NCBI RefSeq assembly: GCF_000372725.1
Contig: NW_005200881.1
Span: 478,112-542,111, forward strand
Reading direction: 5' to 3'
Source: Emiliania huxleyi CCMP1516
Lineage: Eukaryota; Haptophyta; Isochrysidales; Noelaerhabdaceae
Length of the DNA stretch: 64,000 nucleotides
In this document: piece after piece, positions 1 to 8,232 of the stretch
Layout: every line of letters starts with the position of its first letter
Numbering within the stretch: the stretch's first letter is position 1
Position numbers and translations under genes: made by a program
The notes under the pieces: model-generated
What the model was told of the DNA's origin: nothing
The model's input: only the letters and a program-made list of their open reading frames with translations
Databases searched by the model: none

Positions 1-1455
1 CTGTGGGCGGTCGACCCGCCCGACTACTACTCCAAGGGCACCTTCCTCCGCCTCGTCGGGCCGCTCTACTCGCAGGCGCGCCGCAGGGGCAAAGGAAGCA
101 GCGCCGCGGCACCGGCCCGGGACCTCAGCCCCTTCGCCGGACGGACCCGCAGGCGCAGCGTGTGGCGGTCGAGCGGCGCTTTCCGGAGTGGTCCCCGCAG
201 CGGCACATGGCGCTCGACGCCATCCAGCGGGCGGTCGTGCGAGACTTGCTCGCGCTGAGTCGCGCGCTCGGCGCGGCGCTCGTGATGCCCCCGCTCACCT
301 GCTCGTGCGACCGCTATTGGGGCCACCTCGAGAACTGCCGCATGCCGACCGCGCCGCGAGCGATGCCGCTGCCATACCGCTGCACGCAGGACTCGCTCTT
401 CGAGATCAAGTTTTGGAACGACAAGAAGGTGGACTTTCGGGAGGCGCGCTCGTAGACTGGAGACGCGGCCGAGACGCTGCAGCAGATCGAGCGATCGAGC
501 CGCGCGTCAACTCCCGAGCGACACGCAAGACAGCCTCGCGCCCTCTCACCTCACAGCCCTGCTGGCGCGCGGACAGGCGGACTTTCTCGACGACGCGCGA
601 GTGCCTCGCGCGGTGACCGAGGCGGCGGTGCGCGTGGTGGTGCACCCGGACGCTCCGCTCCCGCAGGCGGGCACCGCGGAGGAGACCTTCTCCGCCGTGC
701 TGCGGCCGGGGACGCCGATGTCCGAGGTTGGCGCCGCCGTGCGCCGAGCCAACGCCGACGCGCGGCTGGTCGAGATTGGGGCGGCGGACCTGCGCCGGCT
801 CTGCAAGTGGCTCGGCTCGACGGAGCAGAACGCCGCCTTCAACGCGCTGCAGCGGTACGTGCTGCACGAGTCCGCGCGGTGCCGCCCGGCGGGAGGGGAG
901 GGTCGGAGGGAGGGGCGGCGCCTGACCGTCCGCCGTGTGCCGTGCGTAGGTACTGCCCTGTGGAGGAGCAGTTTCGCCGCGGCGGCGTGCACTTCCGCGC
1001 CCCCGTGTCACGCACGGAGTGGAGTGTGTATGTAGGACCACTGGCCGGAGGTGGACCGGCCGGGCTGGGACTGGATGAACCCCTTCACCGCCTACAACTG
1101 CACTTGGGGCTTCACGCCGCCGACCGACTTCCCCGAGCCCGCCGACGGTGCGCCGCCGTGCGCGGGGAGGGCCGCCGCCGGTGTGCCCATGGCGGGCGGC
1201 GGCGCGTTTGCAGACCGGCACAACTCGACGTCGTGCGCTCGCGCAATGCTGTGCGACTACCACGTGCGGGAAGGCGGCGAGCTGTCCATCGAGCTTGAGC
1301 GTGCGAGCCGGTGCAACCTCGAGGGATACGGCGGCGTCAACTACACGCGGCACGGCGCCGCGATCAAGGCGGCGCTCGCCGCCATGCCGGGCGGCCGCTG
1401 CCCGTACCCTGACGGGGTGACCCCGAACTGGAAGGAGGTTGTGTTTGATCCGTGA
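1..1455 (+). CDS. GT77-like glycosyltransferase, 3' part (5 exons)
   Basis: Probable nucleotide-sugar glycosyltransferase related to the arabinosyltransferase/XEG113 (GT77) group, cut at its 5' end by the window edge. Proposed exons are 1-75, 153-443, 577-878, 950-986 and 1036-1455. Introns 76-152 and 444-576 are GC-AG; 879-949 and 987-1035 are GT-AG, the last being least certain. Joined this way there is no stop or frameshift until TGA at 1453. Family-like blocks are DPPDYYSKGTF near the start, the PPLTCSCDRYW stretch around 289-320, PLPYRC around 370, FREADFLDDARVP across the second intron, and an aromatic C-terminal block RPGWDWMNPFTAYNCTW. Such enzymes normally work in the Golgi on wall or surface glycans. 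The family call rests on remembered motif layout, not on a search. Confidence 0.6.
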
Positions 1456-1579
1456 GAGTGTGAGAGTGTGAGAAGGGGGGGAGGGGATGACGAGGTACAG
1501 AAAAGCAATCTAAACTAGCATCATATACTACAGAGAGAAGTTTCTCCGAGACCTCGGGAGTGGGCAGGTATTCACACCT

Positions 1580-1665
1580 CGGCAGTGTGGGCAGGGCAGG
1601 GCAGGGCAGTGTGGATTTCACACCCGGGGCAGGTAGGGGATCGGGCAGGGCAGGGCAGGGCAGTT
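1580..1665. repeat. CAGGG minisatellite
   Basis: Two runs of the pentamer GCAGG sit on either side of a short spacer, just downstream of the glycosyltransferase gene. No gene is seen between 1456 and 1869. Confidence 0.7.
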
Positions 1666-1869
1666 GTGCGGCAGGTCCCAATTGCAGTCTGAGATTTAAA
1701 AACTCACGTCGTGAAAAAAAGGCGCGCATAATTGCTGTGGACCTGAGATTCACACCCCATTCTCACTGAGATTGCTTATAGGGACGGCCGATCGACGAAA
1801 CACACGTGATAGCTCGCGAGCTCAACAAGTTCTCAATCAAATCTCAAGGGGGTCTGATGTGTATAGGAA

Positions 1870-2092
1870 ATGGACGGCACTGCAGTTAAGACGTGCAGTA
1901 AGTGCAAGGCTGTGAAGTCGACCGAGGCGACTTTACTCGTGACAGTCGCACGGCTGACGGGCTCCAAGGGCATTGCTGGGAGAGTGTAAAAGGGCGTACA
2001 CTGTGAAGTATCGCGCGACTGAGAAATGGCGCGCGCAGAAGGAGGCGTTTGAGCACGAGATGCTGCTTCGGTGGCTGGCAGCTAAGTCTTAG
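1870..2092 (+). pseudogene. Zinc-ribbon (CxxC...CxxC) protein relic with two frameshifts
   Basis: From ATG 1870 the reading begins with KTCSKCKAVKSTEA, a CxxC half-site. The matching second half appears only after frame changes: DSRTADGLQGHCWE in one frame and CKRAYTVKYRATEKWRAQ in another, ending at TAG 2090-2092. The reconstructed order (CxxC, about 12 residues, DSRxADGL, CxxC, then a basic helix) is like small zinc-ribbon proteins common in algae and their large DNA viruses. Shifts lie near 1930 and 1982. Neither can be explained by a plausible intron, so this is read as a decayed gene. Function is unknown. Confidence 0.5.
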
Positions 2093-3289
2093 TTACCTAT
2101 TTTGACTGTACACGAGTGGATTGCCGAAACAGCAGTGCAAGTAGACGACAGACATCTTCTTGCGGACAGATATATGGGTGTGCACACGAGAGACGGAAGG
2201 TGGGAAAGAGGGGCACAGCACCTCTCTCTCCCACACGCTCGAACACGCGTCCCGCTCGTCCGCCCCCCGCCTGTGCGTCTCATCTCCCTCGGTCACCTTG
2301 AGCCGTCGTCGTCCGCGTGTCCACGCGGTGCACCCACGAGCCGCTCGAGGAGCGAGGCGCCACCGCCTCCGGTGCCGCCGCCTCCGGTGCCTTCTCCCGC
2401 CTGGCGCAGGAGAGGCGCCCACCGCTGCTCGCGCCCGCTCCTGCCAAAGGCGGCGCTGTCGGCAGAGTGGCCAGTCCTGCGCAGAGGAGGGGGGGGGAGA
2501 GCGTGGGCGACTCGGCGCCTCGGACTCTCGCCTCTCACTAGCCGCGCTTTCTCTCGGTCCGGCAGCGGCCCTGTGCGGTCTGAACTGGGCCCACGGCGTG
2601 TGTCCGTGTTCGCTGCCCCACGGGCGCCTGTTCGAGGGCAGGCTCGAGGGCGGCGACCAGCGGGAGTAGTCCGAGGAGCGGGGCGCCTCGAGCGGGTCGC
2701 CGTACATGTCCACCGGCGGCGGGTAGCCTGAACCGGCCGGTGCCGGGGTGCGGGTCAGATTCGGGACCTTCGGGGCGCACGGCGGTGGCGAGAGGAAGCC
2801 GCCCTGGAGAGCGGAGGGGCGGCCGGGGCCGGACGCGCCTTTGGAGCGCAAGCCCGAGGCGGCCCCAGGCACGAGCGCCTCGTCCTCGGCTGAATGCGTC
2901 TGGACGACGTGTCCGTGCGTCGCATTCAGCCGCGCCTGTGCGCGGGGAGGTTATCGGACGGTCGCCACACGCGCAGGCAAGCGAGTGGGGTAGATACTGA
3001 GGCGAAACACAGCCATATTGAGTGGTCGGAGAGAGAGGGAGAGGGAGGGAGGGGCGGCGGGGAGAGGCGGGCGCCAAGTCGACCATGCCGCCTCCCGCGT
3101 GTACGTTGGCATCGCCGTGGATCATCGCCTCGGGGCTGAGCTCGCCGAGCAGGCGGCCTGTGTGGGAGGGGAGAGAGGGTGGGGAGCGCGGCTGCAGGCG
3201 GCCCGCCAGAGGCGAGACGAAGCACGGCAGCGCCGCGAGGATTGGTCAAGAGACGGGCGATGAGGGGGAAGGGAGAGAGGAGAGAGAGA

Positions 3290-3321
<32 letters not shown>

Positions 3322-3896
3322 AGGGAGAGGGCCTGCACGGCGCGGCGCGGCGTGCGCGGCGCGCCGAGTGTGCGGGCGGCGACGACGAGGAGGACCACAA
3401 ACATGCCCGTCGCAACGAAGGCCCAAGGGTGCCCCATCTTGACCCACGCGATGGAGACTGCGGCGCCCACCACGGCGAGCAGCGCGCCGGTGGCGGTGTA
3501 GAAGAGGGGACGGTGCTGCTTGAGCATCACGGCCACGGCCCTGTCGAGCGAGCCCGAGCTCGAGCCGAGAAGAGCGAGCTGATGCCCGTACACGACGGTG
3601 AAGGAGGCAACGGCGACAACGTAGAGCGCGAGCGCGAGCGCGAGCGACGTGCACAGGTAGAAGATGGGCCTGAGCGTGCGCAGAGGCACGATCTCAAAGA
3701 GCGGCTCCTCCTCCTCCTCCTCTGGCGTCGGAAACTCAATCTCGATGAGCGCGTCGAAGGAGAAGCCCGCCGCGATGGAGCAGAGCCCCGCGAGGTTGTT
3801 GTAGCGGCTCACGATCATCTCGAGCTCCTGCTTGCGGAGTGCGAGAGCTTGACGCTTGATGTTGTAAATCAAGCGGTCTTTGTCGGCCGCCAACAT
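2093..3896 (-). CDS. Orai-like (CRAC) calcium channel, 3 exons, C-terminal end uncertain
   Basis: Four-helix membrane protein resembling Orai, the pore subunit of store-operated calcium channels. Proposed exons are 3896-3365, 3157-3075 and 2935 downward, with GC-AG introns 3364-3158 and 3074-2936 that keep phase. TM1 (FSFDALIEIEF) places a glutamate where Orai has its selectivity-filter Glu (family pattern MVEVQL). TM3 ends in WVKM, matching the conserved WVK at the end of Orai TM3, and TM4 follows directly. An acidic EEEEEE loop separates TM1 and TM2. Exon 3 encodes a Pro/Ser-rich tail. It stays open to TAG at 2093, but the part below about 2600 looks less like coding sequence and may hide another intron. 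ATG 3896 is the first in-frame ATG; the frame is open upstream towards a dispersed repeat, so a 5' exon may be missing. Confidence 0.6.
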
Positions 3897-3977
3897 TTGA
3901 AAAACCTCGACGAGCCGGCTTATCGCGGCCCTGAGGATGCACACGCCGTCGTTGGGACCCCACAATTCACTGCCGTG

Positions 3978-4127
3978 TTATTGAGAAGAAAATACTTGAG
4001 GGCGCTGTGCGTGGGTCTGTGAGAGGTTGAGGTGCGAGCCCTGGAGGCCCTGGGGATGGGGGGAGACTACCCGCGGGCCTAGAAGGCCAGGCAGGGGGGC
4101 GGGACATTGAGACCGGTCATGAATGAG
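3978..4127. repeat. Dispersed repeat, copy 1
   Basis: About 150 bp beginning TTATTGAGAAGAAAATAC and containing GTGAGAGGTTGAGGTGCGAG and GGGACATTGAGACCGG. Related copies lie at 33692-33760 (partial) and 33861-34012. All three are just upstream of minus-strand genes or gene 5' regions. No ORF or structural RNA was recognised. Confidence 0.7.
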
Positions 4128-4318
4128 TGCGCGACACGCATGTTTGAGCAGCGTTGTTGATTGATGTTCACACATGCACAGCAGACAGACTCATCCCGCT
4201 CTGGGCGTGTCTGGTTTCTGGCGCCCCCGTAGTTTCTTTATTTATTCCCTCGACGTGTCCGGACGAGTCCAGTCCACCGCTGTCCCTCCCCCCTTGCTTG
4301 CTTGCCGCGTCCTAGCTC

Positions 4319-4717
4319 ATGTGCACCTCGAACGACGCGAGCGCCTCCTCCAAGAACGACGCTCTCAACGCGCTCCACCAGTGCGACGACGAGGACGCGC
4401 CCGTAATCACACTCGAGTACGGCCCTTACATGAACTGAGGACGGTGGAACCACAACCCCGAGCGCGTCAAGCCGCTCATCGCCGCGCTCACTTCGTTGGG
4501 CTTCTCGGTGCAGCTTGCGCACGTTCCGAAGGAGACATCGTGGGACGACGTCGACGAGCACGGCTACATCAAGCTCAAGTCTGCTGAAGGCAAGGACCTG
4601 ATCCGCGTCGGAGGCTTCCAACATAACCGACTGCTCCGCTCGGGTGGCAGCTGGGACGCGGCTGCCGTCGCCAAGGTTTGCGAGGCCGCGAAGGACTCGG
4701 TGCCGGCCGCCGCCTGA
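4319..4717 (+). CDS. Candidate selenoprotein, thioredoxin-like (SelW/Rdx-type layout), in-frame UGA
   Basis: ATG 4319 opens a 132-codon reading frame interrupted once by TGA at 4436-4438 (residue 40) and ended by TGA at 4715-4717. Both sides of the internal TGA read as one protein: strand ITLEYGPYMN, then Sec, then GRWNHNPERV, a helix with KPLIAALTSLGF, strand SVQLAHVP, strand GYIKLKSAEGKDLIRVGGF and a C-terminal helix. This beta-alpha-beta-beta-beta-alpha order, with Sec at the end of the first strand, is like SelW/Rdx proteins. The usual CxxU cysteine is replaced by Tyr (YMNU). A SECIS-like hairpin lies 71 nt past the stop. The same codon, UGA, therefore serves as Sec and as terminator in one ORF; the terminal UGA may be too close to the SECIS to be decoded. 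The role is probably thiol/selenol redox, by inference. The alternative is a pseudogene with a nonsense mutation. Confidence 0.75.
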
Positions 4718-4787
4718 TCGTGGTCCTCAAGTAGAGTGACGTGACTTAGCATGGATGGGACGGGCCTCAAGGAGGAGAGCACACCAC

Positions 4788-4838
4788 ATGACGCGCCTCC
4801 GCTGCAACTCGCCCTGCGAGAAGCGGCGGCGCTGATGA
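4788..4838 (+). promoter_or_regulatory. SECIS element, form-2 type
   Basis: Order seen: ATGA (4788-4791); a helix of nine pairs and one mismatch (GCGCC 4793-4797 with GGCGC 4828-4832, and CCGC 4799-4802 with GCGG 4823-4826); unpaired AA at 4806-4807; an apical mini-stem CTCG/CGAG (4808-4811 with 4817-4820); and TGA at 4833-4835 opposite the ATGA. This matches the eukaryotic SECIS consensus: AUGA/UGA quartet, AA in the apical bulge, extra mini-stem. The lower helix I is weak. The whole sits inside a larger fold closed by GGAGAGCACA (4773-4782) with TGTGCTCTCC (4899-4908). Its position in the 3' UTR of the UGA-containing ORF supports Sec insertion. Confidence 0.72.
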
Positions 4839-4999
4839 TCCGGATGACACCCACCGGCTATCTAAGGGGTTGGACAGTCGGGCGGGTGTCATCAACATGT
4901 GCTCTCCACTCAAATCCGTCCCGGCCGGCTCCGTCTCTGATGATAGGGAGAGTTGAGTGCACCACACCGGGGGCGGGAAGCCAGATGTGCGGTCCTACA

Positions 5000-5900
5000 T
5001 TTTTGTATTCGTACACCGTCTATTAGATTACCGTGACCTGCACTTCCACTGCGCGACTCTGACACGCGATGTGGGCGTAGACAGACTTTAGCCCGGTCGA
5101 ACACCCCGGGTCGCGATTTTGGCAAGTGAATCGAGGGCTTTGCTTGATTTTTGAAAATCTCTCTCTCTCTCTCTTGCTTGACGATGACATACAAATCTAC
5201 TGCCGTCTTCTTGATCTTTACCCGCTGATTGACCGCATTTGAATGTCGACGACACGTTTCCCCCCCAGCGTGCGGTCATCCTTTGGGGACTGCTACGTAC
5301 AACTTTGGACGCTGGATGAGATACGCTGCCCTCGGCATAGGTGCGATGACATGGTCACGTTCGCATCGCGCGACGCTAGACATATGCTTCTCTCAGGATT
5401 ATGTGCAGTCGAAGGATGCTTCGAGTACTTGTCAACGTTCGAGTACCACGTTTGAATCAAACGATGCATGGCATCTGGGGCTCCCCAGAAGACATTGTCG
5501 ACATTTGCCCCACACGCAACGGGAGCGAAAGTGGTAATCGTGCTTGCAGCTGTCGCTGTTCGCATCCAAATTGATGGAGACGGGATGTACTTTTTCTCGA
5601 ACCGAAGACGGTATGTGCGCTGAACGCGTCGGTGTTGAGAAATTCCGCTACACGAACTGCGTCCCCACCGGAGGGACGATTCATTCATTTCTTGGCTGCC
5701 CACATAGAGTGCATCTGGGGAAAGATCTCTGGCAATTCGATTGAGACAATTCCAAGAGGGCTTGGGTGTATTCTGAAATCTGCGAGAGGACGTGTGCCAT
5801 TTGTGAGACGACATGTCGAACTCCCTATGGTACATTTCTTTGTAAGGCATCTCGTCTTCCGTCCACGTGCATAGTTTAATTTGTCATTTCAAACTTTTTA
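5000..5900. other. Lower-GC stretch, no confident gene
   Basis: GC content drops compared with the flanks and the sequence reads unlike neighbouring exons. A plus-strand frame with an in-frame TGA (around 5243-5600) and a 185-codon minus-strand frame (5850-5293) overlap, and neither is convincing. It could be decayed foreign or intergenic DNA. A homopolymer C run lies near 5909-5924. Confidence 0.3.
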
Positions 5901-5928
5901 TCATTCTCCCCCCCCCCCCCCCCCTTCG

Positions 5929-6050
5929 TCACTGCGTCCCTTTTGTCCCTTTTGCTGCCCCTCTTTGCTCCCTTTTCCCTCGCCACGTAACTTGCGCCCC
6001 TTTTGAAAACTTGTATGTAATTAATTTATCTCTTACCCTTTGCCTTTTTT
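5929..6050. repeat. Pyrimidine-rich dispersed repeat, copy 1
   Basis: Contains GCGTCCCTTTTGTCCCTTTT, GCTCCCTTTTCCCTCGCC and CCCCTTTTGAAAACTT in the same order as a copy at 17538-17650. Both copies end in AT-rich DNA. Nature unknown. Confidence 0.7.
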
Positions 6051-6572
6051 TTCAGTCCGCGTGCCGGACGTGACTCCGAGTGCCGACGTGTCAGGGCAAG
6101 AATGAAGGGCGAACGCCTTCACATCGGGGACCGCGCCTCCGCGGCGCACTTCCATCCGAGTCACGGTCCGCGCACCGCGACCTTAAACTCGCTGCGTCCT
6201 TCGCTCGCTTATTTTTCTCGGTGCCGCCGACGCGTCCGCCCCTGCAGCTGCGAGGCGACCCACGCGTGGAACAGAGGCTGCGATGCGAGCCAAACGCGGT
6301 AGGGGTAGCGGCTCGCGCCCGATTCGTGCCCAGGGGGGCGTGAAGTCTGAAGAGCGCTCGACGCGTCCCCAGCCACCCGCGGGTCGGATACGAACGGGTC
6401 GGCGTCTCAAAGGGATGGTGCAGCCGCTGCGCCGGCGGTGGAGCCTGACGGCTGGGGACGTGGCGCGGATGTGTGATGGGCGCACGTCGCTCGGGCCACG
6501 CCGCCGGGGACGCTAGTTTCGTGTGTGTGGCGCCTTGGTGTGTGGTCCACGGCCGACGTCAGGCCGACAAAG

Positions 6573-6702
6573 ATGGGCGCGCTCTGCTGTGACAGCGGTG
6601 GCGGAAGCGGCGGACCGAGGCAGGCGCCCGAGGCGGCGGCGGAGGCGGGGGCGGCGGCGGCGGCGGCGGCGCAAAAACGGCTAAAAGGACGCGGGAACCG
6701 GG
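6573..6702 (+). CDS. Possible first exon of a lipid-anchored protein
   Basis: ATG 6573 starts MGALCCDSGGGSGGP, a sequence suited to N-myristoylation at Gly2 and palmitoylation at Cys5/Cys6, followed by an Ala-rich stretch and a basic segment. The frame reaches a possible GT donor at 6703 within a short GTAAG repeat. No following exon could be assigned, so this may be chance in GC-rich DNA. Confidence 0.22.
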
Positions 6703-7175
6703 GTAAGGTAAGGTAAGGTAAATTTCTCCGGGGCGCGGCGCGGCGCCGTCGTGTGAAGAGGGACACGCCGAGAGAGAGCGAGCGAGTGAGTTGCGAGGAT
6801 GATGCTTTGGTATGATGGGTGAAACACGCCGTGTCATCCCACGCGCGGGCTCGCCCCCGGCCGGTCCGGAACGTTACTCTAGTTCATGATACATCCCTTG
6901 CCCTTCCTCTAAACTAGTTTGCCCTGCAGTGGGCCAAATTTCGAGAGACGATGCGCGACGGCGGTTTGCGTGAGTTCCCGCTGCGCAGCGTGGAGGAAGT
7001 GTCGGCATTCACGAAACGTGCAATCACACGCGCTCACTGTTCGTTCTCCATGGCAGGACTCATTCGATTGCACGCGCCCGGCAGGAGGTGCCTCGAACGA
7101 AACACCTGCACCCGGGATGTGCGGCAGCTACTCGCGCAGAGCTAGCCGCCCGCTCCATCTCCCACCCTGCCGGCT

Positions 7176-7684
7176 TCAGCGCTCCATCGCAATAGTCGGA
7201 GGAGCGCCCGTGGGCGCGTCCTCGAGCACGTATTCGCCGCAGCTCATGCAAAACCAGTCGGTGGCGAACTTCTTGCCCCCGTCGGACGCGATTACGCCCA
7301 TGCCGTGAGCGCCACTGCAGTACACCCAGGCATAGTAGCACTGGGTGCCTTCTTCGTTGCAGCAGGTGCCACAGGGCACCGCAGCGTGACAAAGGCAGTG
7401 ACATGGTGCGAAGATGCTCTGCCAGGGGCACGCGCACAGTTTAGAAATATTGCTGGGGGGCTTCGAGGCCCCGGCCTCTTCGCGTACGGCGATTGTTAAG
7501 CCCTCAACACATGAATTTCCCCAAAACGTCGCAGGGGGCAGAGAGTGTTGCGGGGCCGCGCTCTCCGCACCACTCCGTCGCAGCAACACTCAGAGACGTC
7601 GACCGTGCCCGACTGGGTCTCCGACGGGCAACAGCAGGGACCCACCGTGTTCTTGTACTTCCCGGGCTGCAGGCGGACCGACAT
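7176..7684 (-). CDS. Small cysteine-rich protein, 2 exons
   Basis: Exons 7684-7569 and 7452-7176 (GC-AG intron 7568-7453) give 130 residues with about 20 cysteines. The start is MSVRLQPGKYKNTVGPCCC. Later blocks include CACPW, PCHCLCHA, PCGTCCNEEGTQCYY and DWFCMSCGEYVL. A GT donor a few bases earlier (after 7582) is also phase-compatible. No signal peptide is evident. The paired CxxC/CxC motifs suggest metal binding or a disulfide-rich fold. The family is not recognised. Confidence 0.5.
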
Positions 7685-7866
7685 CTTGTTCGACTAGAGA
7701 GCCTCGCAGCAGAGTTGTGACACGCAAACTACTTCGGATGGTCCACGCGTTGATCGCCATCCCTGGTTTACTGTCGTTCTCTTTTTCTTTTAATGAGACT
7801 TTGCTCTCTCGCAATCTATCGTGCCAAAACAACTATTTCGCCGCGCTCCTCATCCACACAGTTCAC

Positions 7867-7957
7867 AGACACAAGGCGAAAACGTTGGGTTCTAAATGAA
7901 AATATTTGAGACACAAGGCGAAAACGTTGGGTTCGATCTAAATGAAAATATTGAGAG
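7867..7957. repeat. Tandem duplication of about 44 bp
   Basis: The unit beginning ACACAAGGCGAAAACGTTGG and ending in AAATGAAAATATT occurs twice in a row, the second copy carrying a 3-4 bp difference. Confidence 0.8.
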
Positions 7958-8232
7958 TAGAGAGATAGAGAGTGCTGGATGCGTGTTGGTGTTATGCTTA
8001 GGCGGAACCACGTCCACGAGCCTCGCGGGGCGCCTCTAACACAAAACAAGAAGCACAACACGACCTCCATCAAGCCGCCGCTGTGCAAGGGAACCGAAAA
8101 CCTGCGAACAGCTTTCGATCAAAGCGGCATCTCCGGGCGGGCGCGGCGCGGTGAAGCGCGCGGTGTCCGACGCGGCGACGTCCGGCTGCCATCCGGTTCG
8201 GAAGGCGTAAAGTGGACCACCGGCGCGAGCAC

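Noticed and set aside
1024..1035. Ultra-short (10-nt) intron ending TATGTAG
   Set aside because: A 49-nt GT-AG intron (987-1035) with the same acceptor restores the frame equally well and is more realistic.
1..1455. Glycosyltransferase as a pseudogene with several frameshifts and a TAG at 453-455
   Set aside because: Two GC-AG and two GT-AG introns give one continuous frame that excludes the TAG, so decay is not needed.
5293..5850. 185-codon minus-strand ORF in the low-GC region
   Set aside because: Texture is not protein-like, no family or splice partners, and an overlapping plus-strand frame is equally plausible.
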